NCBI GenBank assembly: GCA_902825775.1
Contig: CADECF010000014.1
Span: forward strand, 62,001 to 126,000
Source of the DNA: an uncultured Lysobacteraceae bacterium
GTDB taxonomy: Bacteria; Pseudomonadota; Gammaproteobacteria; Xanthomonadales; Xanthomonadaceae
DNA length: 64,000 nucleotides
Reading direction: 5' to 3'
The notes under the pieces were generated by a model. The model worked only from the letters and a program-made list of their open reading frames with translations, had not been told where the DNA came from and ran no database searches. Numbering within the stretch: the stretch's first letter is position 1; each line of letters opens with the position of its first letter. Position numbers and translations under genes: made by a program. This document shows positions 9,682 through 18,691 of the stretch, one piece after another.

Positions 9682-11760
9682 TTACCGACGCCACTCCAAT
9701 CCGACATAAAACGAACGCCCATCGCCCGGCAGGAAATTGGCGCCATCGCGATCCCGCGCATCGGCCACCACCCCGGTGCTGGCGATCCATTTTTTGTCGG
9801 CCAGATTGCGCGCATCGGCGAACCACGACCACTGCGAGGCGATCGCGCCGCCGATGCGTACGCCGGCGATGGCATAGCCCGGCGCTTTGAACGTATTGGC
9901 GTGATCGACGTAATGGTCCTGCGGCGCCCATTCCACGTTCGGCGCGATGTAGAAACTTTCGTCCTTCGACCAGCGCAATTCGCTGCGCAGCTCTTGCGCA
10001 GGCACGCCGGCGAGCTTGTTGTCGCCGTACACCGCATCGCCGTCGAAACGGAAATCGTTCCACAGATAATTGGCCGACAGCCGCCACGCAGCGGCGAATC
10101 GCCAGCCCAGGCCGAACTCGAGGCCCCGATGCCGCGTACGGTCCGCATTCACCGTGCCGAGCGGATTGCCGGCGCCATCGGTGAGCGCCAGCAACTCGCC
10201 ATCGATGCGGGCGCGATACAGCGCCGCATCCACCGACAACGCATCGCGCTGCAGGCGCATGCCCAACTCGGCCGTCGTCGCGCGCTGCTCGTCGACTTGG
10301 GTAACGCCGGGGCCGCCAGTCAATTCGCCGAAACTGGGCGGTTCCAGGCTGCGGCTGACGTTACCGAAAAACTGCAGACCCTCGGCGACGATGTAACGCA
10401 AGCCCAGCTTCGGACTCACACCGGAATAGTCGACGTCGAAACTTTCATCGCGCCCGCCGCTCACGAACAGATCGCGCGAGCGGCGTTGCGACTTCAAAGC
10501 CTGCGCGCCGATCGCCAGCGTCCAACGCTCGCTCAACCAGGTCTGATTCTCGAGATACGCCTTGGCATTGCTGGCGCGCTGCTCGAACCGGTTGGTGCGC
10601 GCGCCGGAACGGCCGGCGAGGTTCGCGAAACGATCGTCCTGCGTTTCGCCTTGCGCGAATGCGAGGCCCGCGATCAACGCATTGCGGCGGCCGCCGACAC
10701 GGCCTTCGCCGCGCCAGCGTAGATCGATGCCGGCATCCTGCGTGTCCTGCTGCAACACTTGGAAGATCGGGTGATGCAAGGCCTTGTCGGCGTAATACGC
10801 GGACACGACCAGCGAGTTCCCTTCCGAAGGCGACCAGGCCAACTTGCCTGCGACGCGGTCCAACCGAAAATCCCGGCGCTGGTCGAGCGCGGTATTGCCC
10901 GCAGCCGCAGCGCGTGGATCCTCCTGAGATTGCGCCAAAGTCAGATTGCCGGGCAGTTGGGAACGCGTGTCGACGCGGGTGACGTACAGCCGCCCATCGA
11001 GCGCATCGCCGAAACGGAAACCCGCATTGCCGAACAACCGATAGTTTTCCTGTTGCGCATGGTCGCGGAAGCCGTCCTGGTTCAGGCCGGTGACGCTGAG
11101 ATAGCCGTCGCCGCGATCGCCATGGCCGGCGATCGATGCCTGGCCGCGGACGTAACCGAAACTGCCGGCCTCCATGCGCACTGCGGCCGGCGCGGTGTCA
11201 TATCCGGTGGGCGATACGAAATTGATCGCGCCGCCCAAGGTCGCGGCACCGTATTCCAGCGCATTCGCGCCGCGATAGACCTCGATGTAATGCGCCGCCA
11301 GCGGCTCGACCGCCTGGAAATCGAAACCGCCGTCGGCAAGATTCAGCGGGCTGCCGTCCTGCAACAGTTCGATGCCGCGGCCGTGGAAGGTACGCTGCAG
11401 GCCCGAACCGCGAATCGACAGGCGCGCTTCCTCGGCGCCGAAACGCGGCTGGACGAACACGCCGGGCGCATAGCCGAGCGCATCGGCCAGCGTACTCACA
11501 CGGCCGTCGCGGTAACGCTCGCCATCGACGACCGCGGCGCCGCCGGCACGTTCATCGAGACGCTGCGCGGCTTGACCGATGCTGTCCACAGCGGACAGAT
11601 GCGGGCGTTCGCCGCGCACTTCGATGCGATCGAGCGTGATCGGCGTCGCTTGCGGTTCAGACGGATCCGCGGCCAATGCGGAAGAAAAAGGGATGAGCGC
11701 CGCGGCCACGGCCACGGCAAGACGCGACGAAGGCATCGTCGCGAAAGACGGAATCGACAT
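9682..11760 (-). CDS. TonB-dependent outer-membrane receptor
   Basis: 692 residues. A signal peptide ends near SALAADPSE, followed by a TonB-box/plug start (LDRIEVRGER), a plug domain with RGSGLQRTFHGRGIELLQDG, and a 22-stranded-type barrel ending in an aromatic (YVGLEWRR). The ATG at 11760 has GGAG eight bases upstream and gives a better signal peptide than the in-frame ATG at 11778. A DUF2946 gene lies 60 bp upstream in the same direction; in Pseudomonas such genes neighbour copper receptors (OprC), so a metal substrate is possible. The Met/His-rich copper motifs of OprC are not seen here, so the ligand stays open; it is closest in feel to FecA-like receptors. Confidence 0.9.
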   Translation of the reverse strand: MSIPSFATMPSSRLAVAVAAALIPFSSALAADPSEPQATPITLDRIEVRGERPHLSAVDSIGQAAQRLDERAGGAAVVDGERYRDGRVSTLADALGYAPGVFVQPRFGAEEARLSIRGSGLQRTFHGRGIELLQDGSPLNLADGGFDFQAVEPLAAHYIEVYRGANALEYGAATLGGAINFVSPTGYDTAPAAVRMEAGSFGYVRGQASIAGHGDRGDGYLSVTGLNQDGFRDHAQQENYRLFGNAGFRFGDALDGRLYVTRVDTRSQLPGNLTLAQSQEDPRAAAAGNTALDQRRDFRLDRVAGKLAWSPSEGNSLVVSAYYADKALHHPIFQVLQQDTQDAGIDLRWRGEGRVGGRRNALIAGLAFAQGETQDDRFANLAGRSGARTNRFEQRASNAKAYLENQTWLSERWTLAIGAQALKSQRRSRDLFVSGGRDESFDVDYSGVSPKLGLRYIVAEGLQFFGNVSRSLEPPSFGELTGGPGVTQVDEQRATTAELGMRLQRDALSVDAALYRARIDGELLALTDGAGNPLGTVNADRTRHRGLEFGLGWRFAAAWRLSANYLWNDFRFDGDAVYGDNKLAGVPAQELRSELRWSKDESFYIAPNVEWAPQDHYVDHANTFKAPGYAIAGVRIGGAIASQWSWFADARNLADKKWIASTGVVADARDRDGANFLPGDGRSFYVGLEWRR

Positions 11761-11820
11761 GAAAACTCCAAAGCACAAGGCACGGCGATGCCGTGCGGGA
11801 TCGGGAAATCGTCTTGTGTT

Positions 11821-12186
11821 TCAGAGCGCGAGCGGCGGGCCGCGCGAACCCAGGCCGCAGGGATGGCATCGATCGAACAACGGCGCGGGCAATTCCGCCA
11901 CGCGCGAATTCGCGCGCCGCTGCGGCCAGGCCATGGCCAGCCACATCGCGAATACCGCCAACGCCGCGAGCAACGGGCAGTAGGCGCAGTCTTCGCCGTG
12001 GATCGGCTTATGCGGTTGCGGCGAAGGGTCTGAGGCCGGCACTTCGACGTATTTCAAACCGGTCATCGTGCACAGCGCCGCCCAGACGGACCCGGCCGAT
12101 CCATCGCCCGACGACGTGCCCGCCAGCCGGCCCAAGGTCGGAAGGCAAGCGAGCAGCAGCATGGCGCACAGCGCCAGGCGGGCCAT
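11821..12186 (-). CDS. DUF2946 family membrane-associated protein
   Basis: 121 residues from the ATG at 12186; a GTG at 12216 would add ten. An N-terminal hydrophobic segment (LALCAMLLLACLPTL) and a second one (LLAALAVFAMWLAMA) flank a loop with the DUF2946 signature HGEDCAYCPL. A further Cys pair (CHPCG) lies near the C-terminus. The Cys pairs suggest metal handling; DUF2946 genes often sit beside TonB copper receptors. It probably forms an operon with the receptor gene downstream. Neither candidate start has a strong ribosome site. Confidence 0.7.
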   Translation of the reverse strand: MARLALCAMLLLACLPTLGRLAGTSSGDGSAGSVWAALCTMTGLKYVEVPASDPSPQPHKPIHGEDCAYCPLLAALAVFAMWLAMAWPQRRANSRVAELPAPLFDRCHPCGLGSRGPPLAL

Positions 12187-12263
12187 CGGGAGGCGGAAAG
12201 TGTCGGAACGGATCACGCGGATAGTTTAATGGCTTCCGGCCCGAAAGCTCTCCGACTCTTTTC

Positions 12264-12367
12264 GCAGGAGCGGCTTTTCGTGGGAGCGGCTTCAGCCGCG
12301 AGCTCTTGGTGTTCTCGATGCTCGAAAAGCTCGCGGCTGAAGCCGCTCCCACGAAAAGCCGCTGCTA
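12264..12367. repeat. Palindromic repeat pair (GTGGGAGCGGCTTCAGCCGC family)
   Basis: Two outer AGCGGCTTTTCGTGGGAGCG-type arms and a central spacer. It fills the space between the DUF2946 gene and the 3' end of the macro-domain gene, overlapping the stop of the latter by a few bases. Confidence 0.85.
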
Positions 12368-12865
12368 CAAAAGCCGAAGGTAGATGTCCAGGTCCGTTGG
12401 CGAGTAGCAGCAGAACACGATCTCTCCCAACGACGCCGCATGCGACGATGCATTCACGGCATCGATCGCCACCTGCGCCGCTGCCCCGACCGGATAACCG
12501 TAAATGCCGGTGCTGATGCACGGAAAGGCGATGCTGCGCAGATCCCGCTCCGCCGCGAGTTGCAAAGAACGCCGATAGCACGAAGCCAGCAACGCCGCTT
12601 CGCCATGTTCGCCGCCACGCCACACCGGCCCTACGGTATGGATCACGAATCGCGCCGGCAATCCGAACCCGGGCGTGATCTTGGCGTCGCCGACATCGCA
12701 GCCGCCGAGAAGACGGCAGGCGCGGACCAGTTCCGGCCCGGCCTTGCGATGGATCGCGCCGTCCACGCCGCCGCCGCCCAGCAGCGACGAATTGGCCGCG
12801 TTTACGATCGCATCCACGTTCAGCGTGGCGATGTCGCCCTGCAATGCGCGGACGGTCGGGGGCAT
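12365..12865 (-). CDS. Macro-domain protein, O-acetyl-ADP-ribose deacetylase (YmdB-like)
   Basis: 166 residues, the size of a stand-alone macro domain. The fold's ligand-binding motifs are all visible: [30 protein letters not shown] (phosphate and ribose loops), [18 protein letters not shown], and [12 protein letters not shown]. These bind ADP-ribose; family members hydrolyse O-acetyl-ADP-ribose or remove mono-ADP-ribose from proteins. The Asn and Asp of [17 protein letters not shown] are the residues implicated in catalysis in YmdB. Divergent from the M13 peptidase gene with ~100 bp between starts. The stop overlaps a palindromic repeat. Confidence 0.92.
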   Translation of the reverse strand: MPPTVRALQGDIATLNVDAIVNAANSSLLGGGGVDGAIHRKAGPELVRACRLLGGCDVGDAKITPGFGLPARFVIHTVGPVWRGGEHGEAALLASCYRRSLQLAAERDLRSIAFPCISTGIYGYPVGAAAQVAIDAVNASSHAASLGEIVFCCYSPTDLDIYLRLL

Positions 12866-12966
12866 GCGCCCATCCTAGCCCGCCGCCCGGAAACGGTGAC
12901 TTCCGACCGATGCCGCCATCCGAGTCCGGGTCTATGGTGGGCGGCGACCCATCACGAGGTGAACCC

Positions 12967-15066
12967 ATGCGCTCCTTCCGCTGGCTGCTGCTCGCCGCCG
13001 CCGTTTCCGCCGCCGTCGCTTGCGACCGCACCCCGAACGCCGCGCAGACGGCCGCGCCGACCGCCGCTGAAGCGCCCGCCGCGACGGCACCCACGTCTGG
13101 CATCGATCTTGCCGGCATCGACAAGTCGGTCAAGCCGGGCGACGACTTCAACGCCTATGCCAACGGCACCTGGAATAAGAACACGCCCATTCCGGACGAT
13201 CGCGCCAGCACCGGCGTGTTCCTGAAAGTGTTCGAACTGGCCGAGCAGCGCAACAAGGATCTGGTGCAATCGCTGGAGAAGGCCGATCCCGCGGCCGGCA
13301 GCAACGAGCGCAAGATCGCCGACTTCTACGCCGCGTTCATGGATGAAGCCGGCATCGAGCAGCGCGGACTGACGCCGTTGCAGCCGACGCTGGACAAGGT
13401 GGACGCCATCGCCACGCCGGCCGACCTGTCGCGTTACCTCGGCAGCACCGTGCGCGCCGATACCGATCCGCTCAACGCCACCAACTTCGCCACCGAGAAC
13501 CTGTTCGGTCTGTTCGTCGCGCAAGGGCTGGAGGATCCGACGAAGAACGTCGGCTATCTGATGCAAGGCGGCCTGGGCATGCCCGACCGCGAATATTACC
13601 TGGCCACCGACAAGGACATGGCGGCCAATCGGCAGAAGTACGAGGCCTACGTCGCCTCGTTGCTCAAGCTGGCCGGCACCGCCGACGCCGAGGCGAAGGC
13701 CAAGTCGATCGTCGCGCTCGAAACCAAGATCGCCAAAGCGCAGGCCAACATCGTCGACAGCCAGGACGTACACAAGGCCAACAATCCCTGGGAAACCGCT
13801 GCGTTCCCGAGCAAGGCGCCGGGCATCGACTGGCCCGCGTTCTTCGACGGCGCCGGCCTGTCCGAGCAGAAAACGATCGTCGCCTGGCAGCCGCAGGCGA
13901 TCACCAAGCTCTCCGCGCTGGTCGCCAGCGAACCGTTGCAGACGTGGAAAGACTATCTGCGCTACCACGCGCTCAATCACAGCGCCGGTCTGCTGCCCAA
14001 GGCCTACGCGGACCTGGCTTTCGATTTCTACGCCAAGACGCTGCAAGGCACGCTCAAGCAGCGCGATCGCTGGAAGCGCGGCTTGACCGCCGTCGACAAC
14101 GCCTTGGGCGATGCCGTCGGCCAGATCTACGTCAAACAATATTTCCCGCCGTCGTCCAAGGCGCAGGTGGAGGAAATGGTCGGCAACATCCTGGCCGCGT
14201 TCCGCGACGGCGTGGACAAGCTGGAATGGATGACGCCGGCGACCAAGCAGAAAGCCAAGGCCAAAGCCGAGACCATGCGCGTCAGCGTGGGCTACCCGGA
14301 TACCTGGCGCGATTACTCCGCGCTCGAGATCCGCCGCGACGATCCGCTCGGCAACCGTTTGCGCGCCGAAGAACGCGAATACCGCCATCAGACCGCCAAG
14401 CTCGGCAAGGCGCCCGATCGCGGCGAATGGTGGCTGCTCGCGCAACAGGTCAACGCCGTGCAATTGCCGCTGCAGAATGCGATGAACTTCCCGGCTGCGA
14501 TCCTGGAGCCGCCGTTCTTCGATCCGAAGGCGGATCCGGCTGCGAATTACGGCGCGATCGGCGCGGTGATCGGCCACGAAGTGAGCCACGGCTTCGACAA
14601 CACCGGCGCCGAATTCGACGATCAGGGCCGATTGCAGAACTGGTGGACGCCGGAGGACACCGCGCACTTCAAAGCCGCGTCCGACCGTCTGGTAGCGCAA
14701 TACGACGCTTACGAGCCGTTGCCGGGCTTGCACATCCACGGCAAGCAGACGCTGGGCGAGAACATCGCCGATGTTTCGGGGCTGCAGGCCGCGTATACCG
14801 CCTACCAGAAATCGCTCGGCGGCAAGCCCGCACCGGTGATCGACGGCCTGACCGGCGACCAGCGCTTCTTCCTGGCGTATGCGCAGGCCTGGCGCAGCAA
14901 GGCCCGCGACGCGGCGCTGCGCGCGCAATTGATCGGCGACGGCCACGCGCCGGGCAGCTATCGCGCGCTAACGGTGCGCAACATCGACGCCTGGTACGAC
15001 GCGTACCAGGCCAAGGCGGGCGAGAAACTGTATCTGGAGCCGAAGGATCGGGTCAAGATCTGGTGA
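12967..15066 (+). CDS. M13-family zinc metallopeptidase (neprilysin/PepO-like) lipoprotein
   Basis: 699 residues. The N-terminus is a lipoprotein signal (LLLAAAVSAAVACDRT, lipobox VAC), so it is probably anchored in the envelope. The M13_N domain begins near KPGDDFNAYANGTW. The catalytic peptidase M13 motif is GHEVSH with H537, E538 and H541, and the third ligand E598 lies in GENIADVSGL, with D602. It cleaves peptides by zinc-dependent hydrolysis. The start at 12967 is preceded by CGAGGTGA and is the only one giving a lipoprotein signal; upstream in-frame codons run into the divergent promoter region. A perfect terminator follows 20 bp after the stop. Confidence 0.95.
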   Translation: MRSFRWLLLAAAVSAAVACDRTPNAAQTAAPTAAEAPAATAPTSGIDLAGIDKSVKPGDDFNAYANGTWNKNTPIPDDRASTGVFLKVFELAEQRNKDLVQSLEKADPAAGSNERKIADFYAAFMDEAGIEQRGLTPLQPTLDKVDAIATPADLSRYLGSTVRADTDPLNATNFATENLFGLFVAQGLEDPTKNVGYLMQGGLGMPDREYYLATDKDMAANRQKYEAYVASLLKLAGTADAEAKAKSIVALETKIAKAQANIVDSQDVHKANNPWETAAFPSKAPGIDWPAFFDGAGLSEQKTIVAWQPQAITKLSALVASEPLQTWKDYLRYHALNHSAGLLPKAYADLAFDFYAKTLQGTLKQRDRWKRGLTAVDNALGDAVGQIYVKQYFPPSSKAQVEEMVGNILAAFRDGVDKLEWMTPATKQKAKAKAETMRVSVGYPDTWRDYSALEIRRDDPLGNRLRAEEREYRHQTAKLGKAPDRGEWWLLAQQVNAVQLPLQNAMNFPAAILEPPFFDPKADPAANYGAIGAVIGHEVSHGFDNTGAEFDDQGRLQNWWTPEDTAHFKAASDRLVAQYDAYEPLPGLHIHGKQTLGENIADVSGLQAAYTAYQKSLGGKPAPVIDGLTGDQRFFLAYAQAWRSKARDAALRAQLIGDGHAPGSYRALTVRNIDAWYDAYQAKAGEKLYLEPKDRVKIW

Positions 15067-15086
15067 TGCGATGCGCTTGCGATGCG

Positions 15087-15118
15087 AAAAAGAAGCGGCC
15101 TTCGGGCCGCTTCTTTTT
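15087..15118 (+). terminator. Rho-independent terminator after the M13 peptidase gene
   Basis: 14-bp stem AAAAAGAAGCGGCC / GGCCGCTTCTTTTT with a TTCG tetraloop and T-tract. Confidence 0.92.
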
Positions 15119-15121
15119 TGC

Positions 15122-15246
15122 GTAGGGCGGGCCTTGGCCCACCATTACCCTCTCCTCCGCGACGAACAATGAGCGAAGCCGCGTAGCCGTTTCGATGGGA
15201 ATTCGTCGCGTCCGATGCATGGCGATGGTGGGCCAAGGCCCACCCT
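15122..15246. repeat. Two inverted GTAGGGTGGGCCTTGGCCCACC elements
   Basis: GTAGGGCGGGCCTTGGCCCACC at 15122-15143 and its inverse GGTGGGCCAAGGCCCACCCTAC at 15226-15246 enclose an ~80-bp spacer. A further copy lies at 24850-24872. The right arm overlaps the end of the esterase gene. Confidence 0.8.
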
Positions 15247-15994
15247 ACGGCTTGAGCAGTTCGCGCGCCTGCGCGGCGAAGTCGCGCTGCATGCGCGGAT
15301 CGAAATCGTGCGGCACGTCGGGATACGGCGTCATGCTTACGTCGAAAGCCTTCTTCTTCAGTTGCGCGACCGCATCGCGCGTCGGTTCCATCGGCACAGT
15401 CGCATCCGCGTCGCCATGCATCGCACGGATCGGCGGGCATGCCGGTTTGCAAGCATTGGCGGCCGGCATCCAAGACGGCAGGAAGCGCGATGCGATCGGG
15501 AACGATCCGCTGAAGAGTTGCGGATGCCGGATCGCGAGCAGAAAACTCAAATCGCCGCCGTACGACACGCCCATCACCACCGGTTTGCCGCGGCCCGGAT
15601 AACGCTCGCCGATGCGTTCGACGAAGGCCGCGAGTTTCTTCTCGGTGGCGTATACCGCCGCGTCCTGTCGCGTCTGGGCGAGGTCGGCGTAATCGTCCGG
15701 AAACCAGGAGTAGCCGTCGCGCCGCGGATATTCGCCCTGCGGCAGCACGATCCGCGCCGGGAAATCGATACTGTCGAAGTATTCGACCATCGTTTCCGGC
15801 TTGGCGCTGGAGTAATGCAGGCCGACGATCGTCGGCAGCGATTCGTCCGGCTTCGCATGGGCGGTTTCGAAGACTAGATAGCGGAATCCGGCTTCGTTGC
15901 TCTCTCGTGGCTCGACAGACTGCGCGGCGAAGGCCGAAGCCGTGGTCAACACCGTCAGTACGACACTCGCCATTGCGTTCAGAACCCGACGCAT
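15245..15994 (-). CDS. Secreted alpha/beta-hydrolase (esterase-like)
   Basis: 249 residues with a signal peptide ending near ASAFAAQ. The nucleophile elbow GVSYGG places Ser144; a plausible Asp is D197 in HGDADATVP and His is H229 in PDVPHDFD, giving a complete triad in the order expected for carboxylesterase/phospholipase-like and PHB-depolymerase-like hydrolases. Two Cys (ACKPACPP, residues ~181-185) precede the HGDAD loop and could form a disulfide in the periplasm. Substrate unknown. Its 3' end overlaps a palindromic repeat. Confidence 0.8.
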   Translation of the reverse strand: MRRVLNAMASVVLTVLTTASAFAAQSVEPRESNEAGFRYLVFETAHAKPDESLPTIVGLHYSSAKPETMVEYFDSIDFPARIVLPQGEYPRRDGYSWFPDDYADLAQTRQDAAVYATEKKLAAFVERIGERYPGRGKPVVMGVSYGGDLSFLLAIRHPQLFSGSFPIASRFLPSWMPAANACKPACPPIRAMHGDADATVPMEPTRDAVAQLKKKAFDVSMTPYPDVPHDFDPRMQRDFAAQARELLKP

Positions 15995-16003
15995 GCTGCC
16001 TCC

Positions 16004-16100
16004 CAGCCGTAAGCAAGATCAAAAGCAAGCCAACCTTAAGCAAGATCAAAAGCAAATCCCCGATCGGCCTTCGCCGTTCCGCCCTCTTTTCCAAAGGAGC
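16004..16100. repeat. Degenerate AAGCAAGATCAAAAGCAA repeat stretch
   Basis: Two direct copies of TAAGCAAGATCAAAAGCAA followed by AATCCCC and a decayed CCCTCTTTTCCAAAGG arm. It resembles the tails of the CCCCC/GGGGG repeats at 24.9 and 52.7 kb. Confidence 0.6.
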
Positions 16101-16105
16101 AAAAG

Positions 16106-16477
16106 CTATTGTGGCGGCGCGGACAGTTCCTTGGCGCTTAGGAAACCGTCGTGGTTCGCATCCTGGCGCCCGAATCGATCCGCCAACCGATCGCGATGTT
16201 CGGTCCGCGTGATCGGCGTGCCGCGCCCGCCCGGCTGTTCTTCGGGCGACAGCGTGCCGTCGCGATTCTTATCCATGCCGTCGAACGCATAGCTCAACCA
16301 ATCCTGGTATTCGACGAGCGAGACGCGACCGTCGCGGTCGGCGTCCATGCGTGATAGATAGTCTGACGTAGCGCTCACCTGCGCGAAGGCGCTCAGCGGC
16401 GCGCAAACCGATGCCGCCAAAAACAAAAAGCCCGGCCAAACGCGACCGGGCTTCTTGCGACGAGAACGGAACTCCAC
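16106..16477 (-). CDS. Secreted EF-hand calcium-binding protein
   Basis: About 123 residues if translation starts at the GTG at 16477. The N-terminus is a plausible signal peptide (RSRRKK, then VWPGFLFLAASVCAPLSAFAQ). Three EF-hand loops follow: DADRDGRVSLVEY, DKNRDGTLSPEE and DANHDGFLSAKE, all with Ca-ligand spacing. The protein is probably periplasmic. The start is uncertain: no ATG exists in a suitable place, the GTG lacks a clear ribosome site, and the terminator of the upstream desaturase lies inside the signal-peptide coding region. The frame stays open upstream through the desaturase gene, which is coincidental. Confidence 0.65.
   Translation of the reverse strand: MEFRSRRKKPGRVWPGFLFLAASVCAPLSAFAQVSATSDYLSRMDADRDGRVSLVEYQDWLSYAFDGMDKNRDGTLSPEEQPGGRGTPITRTEHRDRLADRFGRQDANHDGFLSAKELSAPPQ
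16424..16453 (-). terminator. Terminator of the desaturase gene, inside the EF-hand coding region
   Basis: On the minus strand AAGCCCGG pairs with CCGGGCTT, followed by TTTTT. It lies 33 bp past the desaturase stop and overlaps the signal-peptide codons of the next gene. Confidence 0.8.
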
Positions 16478-16485
16478 GGTAAGCG

Positions 16486-17694
16486 TCAGGCGCGTACCGA
16501 CTGCAGCGAATAGCCCTTCAGGCGCGCCGAGAATTCCTGCAGTGCGCGGATGCCGCTGGCCTCGGCTTCGTGGCACCAGGCCTGCAGGTTGTGCAGCGAT
16601 TCGGCGGCGTTCTGGCTGCGCGCTTCCAGCAGCGCGGCCAGGCGGGCGCGGTGTTCGACGAGGGTGCGGATGCGCGGACGCTGCGACACCCAGGCCTGCA
16701 GTTGCTCGCGGGCATCGGGCTTGAGCCAGCGGCCGTCGTCGGCCAGGCCTTTGCGCAGCTTGCGCGGCAACAGCGCGCGCAATTTGGCGCCGGCGGCGCC
16801 GGCCTCTTCGCGCAGCGCCGGTCCGATCACGTTGCGCTGGTAGTCGGTCATGGCCTGGAAGCGGTGCGCCAGCAAGGCCTTCATGGTGTCGCCGTCGGGC
16901 ACATTGATGTTGGGACGCACGTCCAGCGCCGGCGCCACGCGCAGCACCTTGGCCAGGCCCAGCGCCTGGAAGCCCTTGATCGCGGCCCAGCCGATGTCGA
17001 ATTCCCACTTGCGCAGCGCGAAGCGCGCCGAGCTCGGGAAGGCGTGGTGATTGTTGTGCAACTCTTCGCCGCCGATCCACACGCCCCAGGGCGTCAGGTT
17101 GGTGGCGGTGTCGGTGGTCTCGAAGTTGCGATAGCCCCACCAGTGGCCCAAGCCGTTGACGACACCGGCGGCCCAGAACGGGATCCACGCCATCTGGATC
17201 GCCCACAGCGCCACGCCGGCGAAGCCGAACAGCGCGAAGCTGACGAACAGCAACAGGGTCGGGCCCATGGTCGCGTGCGGCGTGTAGAGATGACGCTCGA
17301 TCCAGTCGTTGGGCGCGCCCTTGCCGTACTGCTCGATGTCCTCGCGCTGGCTGCGGGCCTCGCGGTACAACTCGACGCCGCGCCAGAACACGGTCTTGAT
17401 GCCCTTGTACATCGGGCTGTGCGGGTCGTCCTCGGTTTCGCACTTGGCGTGGTGCTTGCGATGGATCGCGACCCATTCCTTGGTGATCATCGAGGTGGTC
17501 AGCCACGTCCAGAAGCGGAAGAAGTGGGCCAGCACAGGATGGAAGTCCACGCCGCGATGCGCCTGGCTGCGATGCAAGTACAGCGTCACCGAGAAAATGG
17601 TGAGCTGGGTGGCGATCAGGAAATAGATGGCCAGGGCGCCCCAGCCGAACTGGAGCAGGCCGCCGGCGAGGAAGTCGAGGAGGGAAGCGGGCAT
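16486..17694 (-). CDS. DesA-type membrane fatty acid desaturase
   Basis: 402 residues from the ATG at 17694 (MPASLLDFLAGG), the usual family N-terminus; an ATG at 17730 would add 12. It inserts a double bond into acyl chains at the inner membrane using a di-iron centre. The three histidine boxes are present: HRSQAH, HRKHH and HNNHH, with membrane helices around them (FGWGALAIYFLIATQLTIF and the LLLFVSFALFGFAGVALWAI region). After about residue 300 a ~100-residue charged helical tail without membrane segments follows; it is not part of the desaturase core and I do not know its role. A terminator follows the stop. Confidence 0.92.
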   Translation of the reverse strand: MPASLLDFLAGGLLQFGWGALAIYFLIATQLTIFSVTLYLHRSQAHRGVDFHPVLAHFFRFWTWLTTSMITKEWVAIHRKHHAKCETEDDPHSPMYKGIKTVFWRGVELYREARSQREDIEQYGKGAPNDWIERHLYTPHATMGPTLLLFVSFALFGFAGVALWAIQMAWIPFWAAGVVNGLGHWWGYRNFETTDTATNLTPWGVWIGGEELHNNHHAFPSSARFALRKWEFDIGWAAIKGFQALGLAKVLRVAPALDVRPNINVPDGDTMKALLAHRFQAMTDYQRNVIGPALREEAGAAGAKLRALLPRKLRKGLADDGRWLKPDAREQLQAWVSQRPRIRTLVEHRARLAALLEARSQNAAESLHNLQAWCHEAEASGIRALQEFSARLKGYSLQSVRA

Positions 17695-17812
17695 CGCGTG
17701 GGAACTCGGGGAAAGATACCCGTCCATCATGCGGGCAGGACCGGGTGAATTCCATCCCTGCGCCGCCGTATGTTCATTCAGATTAAGGACTTATGAGACA
17801 CAACCCCCGTTT

Positions 17813-18640
17813 TCATCCGCCCGCCGCGGCCGTTTCGCGGTCCACGCTGGCGATCCGCTTGCGCTGCCTGTCCAGGGCGGCTTCGGCATAGCGCCGCAAA
17901 GCCGCGCGATCGCGTTTAGGCAGGGTCGGGAACCGACCGCAATGCTCGATCAGCAATCTCAAGTCCTGTGCGACGCCGAGTTGCTCGGCCAGGCACTTGT
18001 CGAACAAGGGCGGCGCCGCGACGGCGACGCCCGCCGCTTTCAGGGCGCGCAACTGCTGGGACAGCCGACGCATGCGGCGGCGCCAGCGATGCCAGTCCTC
18101 GTCGTCCTGGGCGGCGTGCACGCGGGCGTGCGCCTTGGCGATGCGCGCGGTGCTGTGTGCGATCGCCTCGTGCAGCCCCGGTTCGTTCACCGATGCCCAA
18201 GGCAGCGCCTGCAGCCCGGCCCGCAGCACCAGCAGCAGCGAACGGCATTCGGCGACCGTCGGCGCCTGCTCTGCGGCCGCCCTCGCCCGCGCGGTCGCTG
18301 CGACACGGCGGGCACGGCGCAACAGGACCTCGATTTCGGGTTGGCGGCCTTTGGCGATCTGGCGATCCAGGACTTCGACCAGCGCCTGCGCGTCTCGCAG
18401 GACCGATAGCGCGTCGTTGAGGCGCCTGAGTTCGCGATCCAGCAAAGGCGCGCCCGGTCCCAGCGTTTGCGTGCCCAAGGCCAACGCCGCCCGCACGCGG
18501 CGCAGCGCCTTGCGCGAACGATGCACGCCCGCGTGGATGCGTCCGCCGCGCCAGCCGAGGCCGGCGAGGGCCGCGTCCAGTTCGGCCAGCGCATAGTCGC
18601 GCAAGGCCAGACCCGGAGAAATCCGAACGGTGCCGTTCAT
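17813..18640 (-). CDS. CHAD-domain protein
   Basis: 275 residues, almost entirely a CHAD domain: Arg/His-rich helical repeats such as HAGVHRSRKALRRVRAAL and WHRWRRRMRRLSQQL. CHAD domains bind inorganic polyphosphate through their basic surfaces; many sit on polyphosphate granules. No triphosphate-tunnel (CYTH) domain is fused here. Start is the ATG at 18640. It is followed by a ~60-bp gap and the start of a divergent-type neighbourhood (thioredoxin gene upstream on the same strand), which gives no functional clue. Confidence 0.85.
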   Translation of the reverse strand: MNGTVRISPGLALRDYALAELDAALAGLGWRGGRIHAGVHRSRKALRRVRAALALGTQTLGPGAPLLDRELRRLNDALSVLRDAQALVEVLDRQIAKGRQPEIEVLLRRARRVAATARARAAAEQAPTVAECRSLLLVLRAGLQALPWASVNEPGLHEAIAHSTARIAKAHARVHAAQDDEDWHRWRRRMRRLSQQLRALKAAGVAVAAPPLFDKCLAEQLGVAQDLRLLIEHCGRFPTLPKRDRAALRRYAEAALDRQRKRIASVDRETAAAGG

Positions 18641-18691
18641 GATGATCGGACAGGGTGCCGCAAACGGCCCGATCCGCCAAACGCGCCCGCT

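Noticed and set aside
12952-14946. 664-residue minus-strand frame antisense to the M13 peptidase
   Set aside because: GC-driven shadow; the plus-strand gene has full catalytic motifs and a lipoprotein signal.
16106-17755. One 549-residue fusion of the desaturase region and EF-hand protein
   Set aside because: Upstream of ~16480 the frame reads the desaturase gene out of frame; only the EF-hand part is real.
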